The notes under the pieces: generated by a model | Databases searched by the model: none | Seen by the model: the letters and a program-made list of their open reading frames with translations, nothing else | What the model was told of the DNA's origin: nothing | Assembly: GCF_900109665.1 (NCBI RefSeq) | Contig: NZ_FOAO01000014.1 | Span: forward strand, 80,184 to 144,183 | Reading direction: 5' to 3' | Length of the DNA stretch: 64,000 nucleotides | Origin: Blastococcus sp. DSM 46786 | GTDB lineage: Bacteria > Actinomycetota > Actinomycetes > Mycobacteriales > Geodermatophilaceae | Shown: piece after piece, positions 45,234-56,368 of the stretch | How the letters are laid out: the number at the start of each line of letters is the position of its first letter | Position numbering within the stretch: the first letter of the stretch is position 1 | Program-made: the position numbers and the translations under genes

Positions 45234-46181
45234 TCACCCTCCCTCGGAGGCCCGCCGGAGACGGGCCCGCCGCTTCCCCTCGTGCATGGCCTGCACCCGG
45301 GCCACCGGGATCGTGTGGCCCTCGGCGACGAGGTCGGCCGGGAGCTCCTGCGGCTCCGGCAGCAGGGCCGCCCAGTCGGGCAGCGGTGCCGAGGAGGTGA
45401 CAGTGACGTCACCCGGCCGGACTGCGTCCAGGTCGGCCCAGTCCACGGGCGCGGACACCGGGAGCCCCGGCCGCACGCGCGGGCTGTAGGCGGCGACGAC
45501 CGTGCCGGTGCCCGACCGGGTGGAGTCCACGAAGACACGCCCCTCGCGCTCCTCCTTGAGGAACGCCGTCGTCGCGACGGCGGGGTCCAGCTGCGACGTC
45601 CGCCGGGCGAGCGCCCGCGTGGCCGCGGCGACGTCCTCGACCGGCGAGCCGTGCACCGGGACGACGACGTGCAGCCCCGAGGAGCCACTGGTCTTCACCG
45701 CGCCGGCGAGCCCGACCTCCTCCAGCACCCGGCGGGCGAGCCGGGCGACGGCCACGACGGCGGGGAAGTCGGCGCCGTCGGGCGGGTCGAGGTCGAGCAC
45801 CAGCCCGGTGGGCTCGCGCGACCCGACCCGGAGGAAGGGCACGTGGAACTCGACCGCACGCTGGTTGGCCAGCCACAGCAGGGTGCGCCGGTCGTCGCAG
45901 AGCACCTGGTGCACCTCGCGGTGCGCCGACTCCGCCCAGACGGCCACGGTGCGCACCCAGGCAGGGGCGCCCTTGCTCACGTTCCGCTGCATGAACGGTG
46001 CCTGGCCCGGGCGCACCCGCACGACCGAGAGCGGCCGGCCGGCCAGCAGCGGCACCATCCGGTCGGCGACGGCGTCCAGGTGGTCGACCAGGGCCCGCTT
46101 GGTGACCTCCAGCCCGTCACCGAGCGGCGAGTCGAGGCTGCTCAGCGGCACCCCGTCGCGTTCCTCGTCCACGCCGCTCAC
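45234..46181 (-). CDS. LigD-type DNA polymerase/primase domain protein
   Basis: A 315-residue stand-alone PolDom of bacterial end-joining. LVLDLDPPDGADFPAVV holds the metal-binding Asp pair and KTSGSSGLHVVVPV the nucleotide motif. RVRPGQAPFMQRNVSKGAPAWV is a conserved start segment. Ligase and nuclease domains and a Ku gene are absent here. GTG 46181 is the likely start. Confidence 0.9.
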   Translation of the reverse strand: MSGVDEERDGVPLSSLDSPLGDGLEVTKRALVDHLDAVADRMVPLLAGRPLSVVRVRPGQAPFMQRNVSKGAPAWVRTVAVWAESAHREVHQVLCDDRRTLLWLANQRAVEFHVPFLRVGSREPTGLVLDLDPPDGADFPAVVAVARLARRVLEEVGLAGAVKTSGSSGLHVVVPVHGSPVEDVAAATRALARRTSQLDPAVATTAFLKEEREGRVFVDSTRSGTGTVVAAYSPRVRPGLPVSAPVDWADLDAVRPGDVTVTSSAPLPDWAALLPEPQELPADLVAEGHTIPVARVQAMHEGKRRARLRRASEGG

Positions 46182-46219
46182 CGTGCCGTCTCCCCGGGCA
46201 CCCGGCAAGCGGCCCCGGC

Positions 46220-46963
46220 TCAGAGTTCGTACACCGCGCCGGGGCTGACCAGCTCGGTCTCGCTGAACACCGAGCTGGCGGCGAACAGCTGGCCGATGTG
46301 GTCGACCCAGGCGGGGATGTGGGTGAGCAGCAGCCGGCCGACGCCCGCAGCCGCGGCGTGCTGCGCGGCCTGCCGCCCGGTGAGGTGCAGGCCCGGGGGC
46401 TGCTCCGGTGCGTTGTCCGGGTGCGCTGCCTCGGCGAGCAGCACGTCGGCGCCGCGCGCCAGCTCGACCACCCGGTCGCAGGGGCCGGTGTCGCCGGTGT
46501 AGACCAGCGACCGGCCGCCCGCGGTGAGCCGGACGGCGTAGGTCTCGACCGGGTGGGCCGTGCGGGCCAGCTCGACGTCGAAGGGCCCGATGCGCAACGC
46601 GCCGGGACCGACGGGGACGAAGTCGAAGACGTCGGTCAGGCCGTCGCCGTCCACGTCGTAGGCCAGCGCGAGCCGCCGCTCGGCCCCCACCGGCGCGTAC
46701 AGCGGCACGAGCGGCCCGCGGGCGCGACCGGAGTAGCGGTGCCAGACGACGAACGGGGCGACGTCGAGGCAGTGGTCGGCGTGCAGGTGCGAGAGGAACA
46801 CCGCATCGACGGACCCCGGGTCGACGACCCGCTGCAGCGCGCCGAAGGCACCGTTGCCCAGGTCCAGGACGAGCCGGAACCCGTCGTGCTCCACGAGGTA
46901 GCAGGACGCGGGCGAGTCGGGGCCGGGGCCGCTGCCGCAGCACCCCACGACGGTCAGCTTCAC
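46220..46963 (-). CDS. MBL-fold hydrolase, Rv1339-like
   Basis: A 247-residue metallo-beta-lactamase-fold protein. SHLHADHC holds the metal ligands; YTGDTGPCD and LLTHIPAW add the later Asp and His. Its place next to murI and in the block with rph matches M. tuberculosis Rv1339, reported as an atypical cyclic AMP phosphodiesterase, so the same role is plausible here. The GTG start at 46963 overlaps the murI stop by 4 bases. Confidence 0.85.
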   Translation of the reverse strand: MKLTVVGCCGSGPGPDSPASCYLVEHDGFRLVLDLGNGAFGALQRVVDPGSVDAVFLSHLHADHCLDVAPFVVWHRYSGRARGPLVPLYAPVGAERRLALAYDVDGDGLTDVFDFVPVGPGALRIGPFDVELARTAHPVETYAVRLTAGGRSLVYTGDTGPCDRVVELARGADVLLAEAAHPDNAPEQPPGLHLTGRQAAQHAAAAGVGRLLLTHIPAWVDHIGQLFAASSVFSETELVSPGAVYEL

Positions 46964-47784
46964 GCGGCACCCGCCCGTCCGGCCGCCAGCACCGCACCGA
47001 CCTCCGGCCCCAGGAAACGGCGGCCGAGCCGGGCGAACGGCTCCGGGTCGCCGGTGGCGAGGAAGGCGTGCCGCGGGGGCGTCGCGGCGGGGTCGCGCAG
47101 CAGGTCGGTGCGGGTGAGCACCCGGTAGACGTCCTTGGCGGTCTCCTCGGCGCTCGAGACCAGCGTGACGCCGTCACCGAGCACCACCGACAGCACCCCG
47201 GTGAGCAGCGGGTAGTGCGTGCAGCCCAGGACGACGGTGTCGACGCCGGCCGCCATGAGCGGGTCGAGGTAGGACTGCGCCAGGCCCAGCACCTGCCGGC
47301 CGCTGGTGATCCCGCGTTCGACGAAGTCGACGAAGCTGGGGCAGGCGGCGGAGATCACCGACACCTGCGGGGCCGCGGCGAACGCGTCGTCGTAGGCGCC
47401 GCTGGTGACGGTGGCCTGGGTGCCGATGACGCCGATCCGCCCGTTGCGGGTGGCGGCGATCGCCCGGCGGACCGCGGGCAGCACCACCTCGACCACCGGG
47501 ACGTCGTAGCGCTCCCGCGCGTCGCGCAGCGAGGCGGCGCTCGCGGAGTTGCACGCGACGACGAGCATCTTGACGCCGCTGCCGACCAGTTCGTCCATGA
47601 CCGCCAGGGAGTGCCTGCGCACCTCGGCGATGGGCAGCGGGCCGTAGGGGCCGTTCGCGGTGTCGCCGATGTAGCGGACCGCCTCGCCGGGCAGCTGGTC
47701 CAGCACGGCGCGGGCGACGGTGAGCCCACCGACGCCCGAGTCGAAGATGCCGATCGGCGCGTCGGCTCCTGGCTGCGTCCCCAT
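46960..47784 (-). CDS. murI: Glutamate racemase
   Basis: A 274-residue cofactor-free racemase that supplies D-glutamate for peptidoglycan. The two catalytic Cys are in [10 protein letters not shown] and [26 protein letters not shown] is the signature start. ATG 47784 is preferred, leaving the hairpin repeat outside the gene. It is coupled to the MBL hydrolase. Confidence 0.96.
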   Translation of the reverse strand: MGTQPGADAPIGIFDSGVGGLTVARAVLDQLPGEAVRYIGDTANGPYGPLPIAEVRRHSLAVMDELVGSGVKMLVVACNSASAASLRDARERYDVPVVEVVLPAVRRAIAATRNGRIGVIGTQATVTSGAYDDAFAAAPQVSVISAACPSFVDFVERGITSGRQVLGLAQSYLDPLMAAGVDTVVLGCTHYPLLTGVLSVVLGDGVTLVSSAEETAKDVYRVLTRTDLLRDPAATPPRHAFLATGDPEPFARLGRRFLGPEVGAVLAAGRAGAA

Positions 47785-47820
47785 GTCGCCGGTCAGGCTA
47801 GCCCGCACTGGAAAGATGCT

Positions 47821-47883
47821 GGAACGGCCGCCCTCCAGGGGTCCGCGGCGAGCGTGCGAGCCGTGGGGGGAAGGGTGGTCCTT
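47821..47883 (-). repeat. Stop-proximal hairpin family, copy 1 (after cysM)
   Basis: On the minus strand it starts right at the cysM stop codon with AAGGACCACCCT and ends GGCCGTTCC. The inner stem CCGCGGC/GCCGTGG (one G-T pair) closes the 10-base loop GAGCGTGCGA (plus-strand reading). The outer stem is G/C-rich with small bulges. It separates cysM from murI and shares loop and layout with the copies at 49269 and 54482. Confidence 0.75.
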
Positions 47884-49162
<1,279 letters not shown>

Positions 49163-49268
49163 GGCGTGCTTCTCCTCGGTACGTGGGTGTCGTGGCGCTG
49201 CGCAGGCAGCAGTGGTGCGTCTGACCCGGGCAACGCCCGGTCGCCCCGGGGGATTCCACGAGGCCTGC

Positions 49269-49326
49269 GGCCCTCCTGCAGGGGCCCGCCGCGAGCCTGC
49301 GAGCGGTGGGGGGCAGGAGGGTCCTT
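49269..49326 (-). repeat. Stop-proximal hairpin family, copy 2 (after mec)
   Basis: The outer stem GGCCCTCCTGC/GCAGGAGGGTCC and inner stem CCCGCCGC/GCGGTGGG close the loop GAGCCTGCGA. The element starts 3 to 5 bases beyond the mec stop codon. Stem bases differ from copies 1 and 3 while pairing is kept. It separates mec from cysO. Confidence 0.75.
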
Positions 49327-49329
49327 CTT

Positions 49330-49815
49330 TCAGTCGTAGACGACGGTCGTCGGCGAGTGCCCGAAGAGGTAGGACTCGACGATCTCGACCTCCTCCTCCG
49401 ACACCTCCCCGTCGACGATGCGGTAGCTGCGGAACTCGACGTCGTCACCGGCCAGCCCCGTCTCGGGACCGTGGTGCCGGGTGGAGACCAGCACGTAGTG
49501 CGTGCGCGGGTCGGCGGCCGGCCCCGACGCGTAGCCGATGTCGGTGCGCGAGGGGTAGGCCTCGGTGGCGGTGTGCGAGTGGTAGACGACGACCGGCCAC
49601 TCGTCGCGGTCGTCCAGGTCGCGGTACAGCGCCAGCAGGTCGGCGCTGTCGAACTCGTAGAACGTCGGCGACCGCGCCGCGTTCAGCATGGGCACGAAGC
49701 GCTCGGGGCGCTCGGTCCCCTCCGGTCCGGCCACGACGCCGCAGGCCTCGTCCGGGTGGTCCTTCCGGGCGTGGGCCACGATGGCGTGGTAGGTCGCGCG
49801 GTCGATGCGCAGCAC
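49330..49815 (-). CDS. mec: Mec-type JAMM metallopeptidase (M67)
   Basis: A 161-residue zinc protease that releases cysteine from the C-terminus of CysO. The JAMM residues are visible: Glu23 in DEACG, His79 and His81 in YHSHT, then Ser89 and Asp92 in PSRTD. GTG 49815 is used because LRIDRATYHAIVAHA is the family start. It precedes cysO and cysM on the same strand. Confidence 0.93.
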   Translation of the reverse strand: MLRIDRATYHAIVAHARKDHPDEACGVVAGPEGTERPERFVPMLNAARSPTFYEFDSADLLALYRDLDDRDEWPVVVYHSHTATEAYPSRTDIGYASGPAADPRTHYVLVSTRHHGPETGLAGDDVEFRSYRIVDGEVSEEEVEIVESYLFGHSPTTVVYD

Positions 49816-49943
49816 GCCGGCCAGTCTAGGCGTGCCCGCCGGGCCGCTCCCCGGTCGCCCCCGAAACCCCACTGCCGGGTGACCGACGGGTGCCTGCCGG
49901 GTGGCCGGTCGGGGAACGAGCGGGGACCGATACGGTCGGCGTC

Positions 49944-50297
49944 GTGTGGGTCCCGCTGCTCCTGACCGCCGGCGTCGTGCTGCTGGCCCTGCCGGCGCTC
50001 GTGATGGGCGCGCGCGGGCTGTTCCGGCACCGCGGCTACAGCGCCCTCCACCCGGGCGACCGCGGCCCCGTGGTGGTGATCGTGGTCGTGCGCGCGATCC
50101 TCCTCCTGCTGGTGCTCGCCGCCTCGGCCCTGGTGCTCGTCTCCACGGTCGGCGCGATGCTGGTCGAGGTGGAGCTGCACGGCATGGTGTACGTGCTCTT
50201 CGTCCTCGACCTGCTGCTCGCCGCCCTGGTGCTGCTCACCTTCGGCCGGCGCGACCCGCGACGAGCGCGTCCACGAGCGACCCCTGCAGCGCGGTGA
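49944..50297 (+). CDS. Hypothetical small membrane protein
   Basis: A 117-residue protein with three hydrophobic segments (VPLLLTAGVVLLALPALV, VVVIVVVRAILLLLVLAA, MVYVLFVLDLLLAALVLLTF) and a basic C-terminus. GTG 49944. It overlaps the convergent DUF2017 gene by 62 bases, all in the tail after the last membrane segment. Family unknown. Confidence 0.65.
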   Translation: MWVPLLLTAGVVLLALPALVMGARGLFRHRGYSALHPGDRGPVVVIVVVRAILLLLVLAASALVLVSTVGAMLVEVELHGMVYVLFVLDLLLAALVLLTFGRRDPRRARPRATPAAR

Positions 50298-50733
50298 GCC
50301 AGTAGTAGACCGCGAGCTGGTGGTCGCCCTCGTCCGCGATCTCCTCCGGCGGCTCGGTGTCCTCGCCGATGTCGAGCCGCGTGCCGAGCGCCAGCCGGAG
50401 GTCGTTGCTGGTGCGCAGCCAGGCGCCGGCCTGGTCCTCGTCCAGCCGCACGTCTCCCCCGTCGGCCGGCAGCGTGGCGCGCACGGTGGCCAGGTCGTCG
50501 GCCTTCCCGCCGCGCAGGGCCTGCTCGGTGAGGCCGCGGTAGTCCTCGGCCAGCGCCGGGTCGCTGCGGTGGCCGGCGGGGAACAGCCGGTCGATCACCG
50601 GGTCCCCGCTGCTGTCGGCGCGGTCGGCGGCCAGCAGCTGCTCCAGCTGGTCGAGCAGCAACCCGACGACGCCGGCCTCCGCCCTGTCCACCCGGGCGAC
50701 GAGCTGCCCGCCGCGGGCGCGGAACGGCTTCAC
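50236..50733 (-). CDS. DUF2017 family protein
   Basis: A 165-residue protein typical of the gene following clpS in actinobacteria. DPVIDRLFPAGHRSDPALAEDYRGLTEQALR and RLALGTRLDI are the conserved parts. Function unknown. GTG 50733. It shares the clpS transcript and overlaps a convergent gene at its end. Confidence 0.88.
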   Translation of the reverse strand: MKPFRARGGQLVARVDRAEAGVVGLLLDQLEQLLAADRADSSGDPVIDRLFPAGHRSDPALAEDYRGLTEQALRGGKADDLATVRATLPADGGDVRLDEDQAGAWLRTSNDLRLALGTRLDIGEDTEPPEEIADEGDHQLAVYYWLTALQGSLVDALVAGRAGRR

Positions 50734-50797
50734 GCAAACCTCCTCGCTGCGCTCGTCGGACGCGTGAACCCTGGGCGCTCCGTCACCGTGAGCTCGC

Positions 50798-51094
50798 TCA
50801 TGAGTCCCTCTGGTAGCTGGCCCACAACCCGTAGGCGTGCAGCCGGCTGGTGTCGTGCTCCATCCGCTCGCGCGGACCGGAGCTGACGATCGCCTTCCCC
50901 TCGTGGTGCACCTGCAGCATCAGCGTGGTCGCCGTCGGCTCGTCGTAGCCGAAGAGCTCCTGCAGCACGAAGGTCACGTAGGTCATGAGGTTGACCGGGT
51001 CGTTCCACACGATGGTCACCCACGGCCGGTCGAGGTCGCCGCGTTCCTCGACGGTCGTCTCGGGAGCCCGGGTCGGGGCGAGCGGTCCGGCCAC
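50798..51094 (-). CDS. clpS: ATP-dependent Clp protease adaptor ClpS
   Basis: A 98-residue adaptor that hands N-degron substrates to ClpAP/Clp[22 protein letters not shown], with the Asn-Asp of the N-degron pocket, and HHEGKAIV are signatures. GTG 51094 is chosen; the upstream frame runs into the divergent pncB region. It is followed by DUF2017. Confidence 0.94.
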   Translation of the reverse strand: MAGPLAPTRAPETTVEERGDLDRPWVTIVWNDPVNLMTYVTFVLQELFGYDEPTATTLMLQVHHEGKAIVSSGPRERMEHDTSRLHAYGLWASYQRDS

Positions 51095-51155
51095 GATCCC
51101 CAGCTTAGGACGTCGTCCGGCCCCGGTGATCGGGGTCCGCCTACGCTCCGGAGCC

Positions 51156-52439
51156 ATGCCGACGGCTCCCGCGCTGCTCACCGACCGCTACGAGCTGACG
51201 ATGCTCGCCGCCGCGCTGGCCGACGGCACGGCCGGGCGGGACTGCGTCTTCGAGGTGTTCGCCCGCCGCCTGCCGCACGGCCGCCGCTACGGGGTGCTCG
51301 CGGGCACCGGCCGGTTGCTCGAGGCGCTGCCGCACTTCCGCTTCGGCGACGAGGAGCTCGCGACCCTGCGCGACCAGGGGCTGACCGACGGCCGGCTGCT
51401 GGACTGGCTGGCCGACTTCCGGTTCGGCGGCGACGTCGACGGCTACGCCGAGGGCGAGCTGTTCTTCCCGGGCTCCCCCGTGCTCACCGTGCGCGCCCCG
51501 TTCGGCGAGGGCGTGCTGCTGGAGACGCTGGCCCTGTCGATCCTCAACCACGACTCGGCGATCGCCTCGGCGGCGGCCCGCATGGTGGCCGCCGCCTGCG
51601 AGCGGCCCTGCATCGAGATGGGCTCGCGGCGCACCCACGAGGAGGCGGCGGTGGCGGCCGCCCGCGCGGCGCACCTGGTGGGGTTCGCGGCGAGCTCCAA
51701 CCTGGAGGCCGGCCGGCGCTACGGCGTCCCGACCACCGGCACCAGCGCGCACGCCTTCACCCTGCTGCACGACGACGAGCGCGCGGCCTTCCGGGCCCAG
51801 GTCGAGACCCTCGGGACCGGCACCACCCTGCTCGTCGACACCTACGACGTCGAGCAGGGCATCCGGACGGCGATCGAGGTGGCCGGGCCGGGGCTGGGCG
51901 CGATCCGGCTGGACTCCGGCGACCTCCCGACCCTGGCCACCCGCGCCCGGGAGCTCCTCGACGAGCTGGGCGCCACCGGCACCCGCGTGATCGTCACCAG
52001 CGACCTGGACGAGTACGCCATCGCGGGGCTCCTGGCCGCGCCGGTCGACGGCTACGGGGTGGGCACCTCGCTGGTCACCGGCTCGGGGGCGCCGACGGCC
52101 GGGATGGTCTACAAGCTCGTCGAGCGCGACGGCGTCCCCGTGGCCAAGCGGTCGGAGGGCAAGAACTCCGTGGGTGGGCGCAAGCACGCCGTCCGCCGGC
52201 ACGGGGCCGACGGCACGGCCACCGCCGAGCTGGTGAGCAGCGCGCCCATCGAGCCACGCACGGGCGACCGCGACCTGGTGGTCCCGCTGGTACGGGACGG
52301 CGCCCTCTGCGACGACGTCGCCCCGCCCGAGGGGCTGCGGCGCGCCCGCGCGCACCACGCGCGGGTGCGGGAGGCGCTGCCGGCCGAGGCGTGGGCGCTG
52401 TCCCGCGGGGAACCCGTCCTGGAGACCCTGACCGCCTGA
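51156..52439 (+). CDS. pncB: Nicotinate phosphoribosyltransferase
   Basis: A 427-residue enzyme of NAD salvage. [18 protein letters not shown] is the typical start, [17 protein letters not shown] and [12 protein letters not shown] the active-site segments. It makes NaMN from nicotinate, supplied by the nicotinamidase encoded next. ATG 51156; divergent from clpS as in mycobacteria. Confidence 0.95.
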   Translation: MPTAPALLTDRYELTMLAAALADGTAGRDCVFEVFARRLPHGRRYGVLAGTGRLLEALPHFRFGDEELATLRDQGLTDGRLLDWLADFRFGGDVDGYAEGELFFPGSPVLTVRAPFGEGVLLETLALSILNHDSAIASAAARMVAAACERPCIEMGSRRTHEEAAVAAARAAHLVGFAASSNLEAGRRYGVPTTGTSAHAFTLLHDDERAAFRAQVETLGTGTTLLVDTYDVEQGIRTAIEVAGPGLGAIRLDSGDLPTLATRARELLDELGATGTRVIVTSDLDEYAIAGLLAAPVDGYGVGTSLVTGSGAPTAGMVYKLVERDGVPVAKRSEGKNSVGGRKHAVRRHGADGTATAELVSSAPIEPRTGDRDLVVPLVRDGALCDDVAPPEGLRRARAHHARVREALPAEAWALSRGEPVLETLTA

Positions 52440-52460
52440 ACCCCGGGGAGGATCCGTCCC

Positions 52461-53027
52461 ATGACCCGCGCGCTGATCGTCGTCGACGTGCAGAACGACT
52501 TCTGCGAGGGCGGCAGCCTCGCCGTCGCCGGTGGTGCCGCGGTGGCGGCCGCGATCACCGAGCACGTCCGGACGGCGGGCTACGACCACGTCGTCGCCAC
52601 CCGGGACCACCACGTCGACCCGGGCGCCCACTTCGCCGAGGCGCCGGACTTCGTCGAGACCTGGCCGCCGCACTGCGTCGTCGGCACCGGCGGGGTGGAG
52701 CTGCACCCGGCGCTGGACCGCGGGCCGCTGGAGGCGGTCTTCGACAAGGGCGAGCACGCCGCCGCCTACTCCGGCTTCGAGGGGGTGGCCGACGGCGTCG
52801 GGCTGGCCGACTGGCTGCGCGGCCGCGGGGTGGACGCGGTCGACGTGGTCGGCATCGCGACCGACCACTGCGTGCGCGCCACCGCCCTGGACGCCGTCGC
52901 CGCAGGGTTCACCACCCGGGTGCTGCTACCCCTCACCGCGGCCGTCGCCGAGGGGACGGTGGCCGCCGCCCTCGACCAGCTGCGCACGGCGGGCGTCGGG
53001 CTCGAGGGGTCGCCTCGCACGGCCTGA
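52461..53027 (+). CDS. pncA: Nicotinamidase
   Basis: A 188-residue isochorismatase-fold amidase. The catalytic Asp9 is in VVDVQNDFCEGG, Lys in FDKGEH and Cys in ATDHCVRAT. It converts nicotinamide to nicotinate for PncB. ATG 52461 follows GGAGGA. A hairpin lies between its stop and the convergent serB. Confidence 0.95.
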   Translation: MTRALIVVDVQNDFCEGGSLAVAGGAAVAAAITEHVRTAGYDHVVATRDHHVDPGAHFAEAPDFVETWPPHCVVGTGGVELHPALDRGPLEAVFDKGEHAAAYSGFEGVADGVGLADWLRGRGVDAVDVVGIATDHCVRATALDAVAAGFTTRVLLPLTAAVAEGTVAAALDQLRTAGVGLEGSPRTA

Positions 53028-53065
53028 ACGCCGCTGCGTCGACGTCCACCCCTCAGCCCGCGGCG

Positions 53066-53095
53066 TCCTCCCGCACCGCAGACGGTGAGGGAGGA
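53066..53095. terminator. Hairpin between convergent pncA and serB
   Basis: TCCTCCC-g-CACCG pairs with CGGTG-a-GGGAGGA around CAGA, leaving one internal mismatch. It lies between the two stop codons and can serve both. Confidence 0.65.
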
Positions 53096-53099
53096 GGCG

Positions 53100-54383
53100 T
53101 CATGATCGGGTTCCCTGATCGTGGCCGCGCGCGTCGAGGACCTCGTCGCGGGTGAAGCCGAGCACCTGCAGGACGGCGTCGAGGTAGGGCTGGTTGAGCG
53201 CCGTGTGCGCCTGCTCCCGCACGAAGGGCTTGGCGTTGAAGGCGATGCCCAGCCCCGCGGTGCTCAGCATGTCGAGGTCGTTGGCCCCGTCGCCGACGGC
53301 CACCGTCTGGTCCAGCGGGATGCCGTACTGCTCGGCGAAGCGGATGAGCGCGCGGGCCTTGCCGGGCCGGTCGACGATCTCCCCGACCAGCCCGCCGGTG
53401 AGGCGGCCGCCCCGCACCTCGAGTGTGTTGGCCGCGGCGAAGTCCAGCCCCAGGCTCTCGGCCAGCGGATCGGTGATCTGCGTGAAGCCGCCGCTGACGA
53501 TGCCGCACCGGAAGCCGAGGCGCTGCAGGGTGCGGATGAGCGTGCGTGCGCCCGGCGTCAGCACCAGGTGCTCGCGCACCTCGTCGAGCACCGCCTCAGG
53601 CAGCCCGGCCAGCACGGCGACCCGCGCCCGGAGCGACTCGGCGAAGTCGAGCTCGCCGTTCATCGCCGCCGCGGTGATGCGGGCCACCTCCGCCGCCCGC
53701 CCCGCACGCGCGGCGAGCTCGTCGATGACCTCCCCGCGCACGAGCGTGGAGTCGACGTCCAGGACGATCAGCCGCTTGCTGCGCCGGGCGATCCCCACCT
53801 GCTCGACGGCGATGTCGGCACCGGTCGAGGTCGCCACCGAGGCGAGCGCGGTGCGCAGCGCGGTGGCCTCCGCGCCCGAGACGGTGAACTCGAAGCTGGT
53901 GACCGGGACGTCGGAGAGCCGCCGGATGGCGTCGATGTTGCCCCCGGCACCCGCGATGGCCTGCGCGGCACCGGCCACCGCCTCGGGGGGCACCGGGCGC
54001 CCCAGCACGATGACGTGGTGTGCCCGCCCGCCGGTGATCGGTGCGTCGGGGCCGCTGGCCGATTCGACCGCCACGCGGACACCCACGGCGGCCTCGACCT
54101 CGCGGCCCACCCGGCGGAGGTGGTCCAGCAGCTCGCGTTCGGCCTCCGCCGGCTGCCCGGTCCCGAGGGCGCCGACCACCACGCCCAGCGCCAGGTGGCC
54201 ATGCACCACGACCTGCTCGACGTCGAGGACCTCGACCGCCGGGCGCCCGTCACCGTCGGAGGCCAGGGCGGCGAACAGGTGGGCGGTCACCCCCGGCCGG
54301 TCCGCGCCGGTGACGGTCATCAGTGCCCGCGGCGCGGTGGCGTCGGGGGCCGTCAGCGGGTCGGGCGTCGGCTCGTGCGGCAC
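53100..54383 (-). CDS. serB: Phosphoserine phosphatase with ACT domains
   Basis: A 427-residue enzyme that makes serine from phosphoserine. The N-terminal half carries two ACT-type regions (TVTGADRPGVTAHLFAAL; HHVIVLGRPVPPEAVAG), as in mycobacterial SerB2. The HAD domain has DVDSTLV and VGDGANDLDML. GTG 54383 includes the complete first ACT domain. It follows ctaD, the same order as in M. tuberculosis. Confidence 0.94.
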   Translation of the reverse strand: MPHEPTPDPLTAPDATAPRALMTVTGADRPGVTAHLFAALASDGDGRPAVEVLDVEQVVVHGHLALGVVVGALGTGQPAEAERELLDHLRRVGREVEAAVGVRVAVESASGPDAPITGGRAHHVIVLGRPVPPEAVAGAAQAIAGAGGNIDAIRRLSDVPVTSFEFTVSGAEATALRTALASVATSTGADIAVEQVGIARRSKRLIVLDVDSTLVRGEVIDELAARAGRAAEVARITAAAMNGELDFAESLRARVAVLAGLPEAVLDEVREHLVLTPGARTLIRTLQRLGFRCGIVSGGFTQITDPLAESLGLDFAAANTLEVRGGRLTGGLVGEIVDRPGKARALIRFAEQYGIPLDQTVAVGDGANDLDMLSTAGLGIAFNAKPFVREQAHTALNQPYLDAVLQVLGFTRDEVLDARGHDQGTRS

Positions 54384-54436
54384 GCGGCCATCGTGCCGCA
54401 CGTCCCCCGCGCGGCCCGCCCGGGGCCATCGACGGC

Positions 54437-54472
54437 CGACGCCCCGCCGGCCCGGAGGCCGACGGGGCGTCG
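54437..54472 (-). terminator. Hairpin between ctaD repeat and serB
   Basis: CGACGCCCCG pairs with CGGGGCGTCG (10 bases) and an inner CGGCC/GGCCG stem closes a 4-base loop. Together with the hairpin repeat at 54482-54545 it forms a tandem between ctaD and serB. Confidence 0.6.
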
Positions 54473-54481
54473 CAACGTGCT

Positions 54482-54545
54482 GGAACGGCCACCCTTCAGG
54501 GGCCCGCGCCGAGCCTGCGAGGCGCGGGGGGAAGGGTGGTCCTTC
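54482..54545 (-). repeat. Stop-proximal hairpin family, copy 3 (after ctaD)
   Basis: The best-formed copy. The outer stem GGCCACCCTTC/GAAGGGTGGTCC has one bulged T; the inner stem CCCGCGCC/GGCGCGGG is perfect; the loop is GAGCCTGCGA. It begins 1 base beyond the ctaD stop codon. The flanking GGAAC and preceding GTGCT are shared with copy 1 (ATGCTGGAAC). Confidence 0.75.
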
Positions 54546-54546
54546 G

Positions 54547-56304
54547 TCAGGTCGGGTCGGGGTCGTTCGGACCCTGACGGTGACCCGCGGTGGCACCGAT
54601 CTCGCTGACGCCGCCGTAGGGCTCGTGCCGCTTGCCGACGTGCGCCTCGGCCTGCAGCCGCTCGATGAGGTGCGGGTAGTGCGCCTCGAACGCCGGGCGC
54701 TCCGAGCGGATCCGGGGGATCTCCACGAAGTTGTGCCGCGGCGGCGGGGACGAGGTCGCCCACTCCAGGCTGTTGCCGTGGCCCCACGGGTCGTCCCGCA
54801 GCGCGAGCTCGCCGTACTTCCACGACTTGACCACGTTGTAGATGAACGGGATCACCGAGGCGCCGAGGATGAACGACCCGATCGTCGAGACCGTGTTGAG
54901 CACGGTGAACGCGTCGCTCTCCAGGTAGTCCACGTACCGGCGCGGCATGCCCTCGTTGCCCAGCCAGTGCTGCACCAGGAACGTGGCGTGGAACCCGATG
55001 AAGGTGAGCCAGAACTGCAGCTTGCCCAGCCGCTCGTCCATCATCCGGCCGCACATCTTGGGGAACCAGAAGTAGATGCCGGCGTAGGCGGCGAACACCA
55101 CGGTGCCGAAGACGACGTAGTGGAAGTGGGCGACGACGAAGTAGCTGTCGTTGACGTGCCAGTCCAGCGGCGGGCTGGCCAGCAGGACACCGGTCAGACC
55201 ACCCAGGAGGAAGGTGATGATGAAGCCGATCGAGAACAGCATCGGCGTCTCGAAGGTCATCTGACCCCGCCACATGGTGCCGATCCAGTTGAAGAACTTG
55301 ATCCCGGTCGGCACGGCGATGAGGTAGGTCAGGAAGGCGAAGAACGGCAGGAGCACCGCGCCGGTGGCGTACATGTGGTGCGCCCAGACGGCCAGGGAGA
55401 GGGCGCCGATCGCGATGGTCGCGAACACCATGCCCTTGTAGCCGAACAGCGGCTTGCGGGCGAAGACCGGGATGATCTCGGTGACGATGCCGAAGAACGG
55501 CAGCGCGATGATGTAGACCTCGGGGTGCCCGAAGAACCAGAACAGGTGCTGCCACAGCATCGGGCCGCCGTTCTCGTCCGAGTAGACGAGAGCGCCCAGG
55601 TTGCGGTCGGCCAGCATGCCCATGATCGCGGCGGTCAGGATCGGGAACGCGAAGAGGACCAGCACGCTGGTGACCAGCGTGTTCCAGACGAAGATGGGCA
55701 TCCGGAACAGGGTCATGCCCGGCGCCCGGAGGCAGACGATCGTGGTGATGAAGTTGACCGCGCCGAGGATCGTGCCCAGACCGCTGACCGCCAGGCCGGC
55801 GAACCACATGTTCGCGCCCGGGCCGGGCGAGTGCACCACGTTCGAGAGCGGGGCGTAGGCGTACCAGCCGAAGTCCGCCGCGCCACCCGGCGTCAGGAAG
55901 CCCCCCACCACGATCAGGCTGCCGAACAGGAACAACCAGTAGGAGAAGGCGTTCAGGCGAGGGAAGGCGACGTCCGGCGCACCGATCTGCAGCGGCATGA
56001 TCAGGTTCGAGAACGCGAAGAACAGCGGCGTCGCGAACATCAGCAGCATGACCGTGCCGTGCATCGTGACCAGCTGGTTGTACTGCTCCGGCGACAGGAA
56101 CTGCAGCCCCGGCCGCGCCAGCTCGCCACGCATCAGCAGCGCCATGAGGCCACCGCCGATGAAGAACACGAACGAGGTGGTCAGGTACATCAGACCGATG
56201 GTCTTGTGGTCGGTGGTCCGCAGCAGGTTCGAGAGCCGCGAGCCCTTCTCGACCACGTGAGCCGGGCTGGGCCGGCTCACGATGGGCGCCGGTGCAATCG
56301 TCAC
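54547..56304 (-). CDS. ctaD: Cytochrome c oxidase subunit I
   Basis: A 585-residue heme-copper oxidase core subunit with about twelve membrane segments. [13 protein letters not shown] is the CuB/Tyr active-site signature; [10 protein letters not shown] and [13 protein letters not shown] carry heme ligands. GTG 56304. It reduces oxygen with electrons from cytochrome c or the bc1 complex. The other oxidase subunits are not in the window. Confidence 0.97.
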   Translation of the reverse strand: MTIAPAPIVSRPSPAHVVEKGSRLSNLLRTTDHKTIGLMYLTTSFVFFIGGGLMALLMRGELARPGLQFLSPEQYNQLVTMHGTVMLLMFATPLFFAFSNLIMPLQIGAPDVAFPRLNAFSYWLFLFGSLIVVGGFLTPGGAADFGWYAYAPLSNVVHSPGPGANMWFAGLAVSGLGTILGAVNFITTIVCLRAPGMTLFRMPIFVWNTLVTSVLVLFAFPILTAAIMGMLADRNLGALVYSDENGGPMLWQHLFWFFGHPEVYIIALPFFGIVTEIIPVFARKPLFGYKGMVFATIAIGALSLAVWAHHMYATGAVLLPFFAFLTYLIAVPTGIKFFNWIGTMWRGQMTFETPMLFSIGFIITFLLGGLTGVLLASPPLDWHVNDSYFVVAHFHYVVFGTVVFAAYAGIYFWFPKMCGRMMDERLGKLQFWLTFIGFHATFLVQHWLGNEGMPRRYVDYLESDAFTVLNTVSTIGSFILGASVIPFIYNVVKSWKYGELALRDDPWGHGNSLEWATSSPPPRHNFVEIPRIRSERPAFEAHYPHLIERLQAEAHVGKRHEPYGGVSEIGATAGHRQGPNDPDPT

Positions 56305-56368
56305 GGCTCGCAGCTTAGACCGTGCGGTACGGCACCTCAGGTCCGGCAGGCCAGGCGCGCCGGGACGA

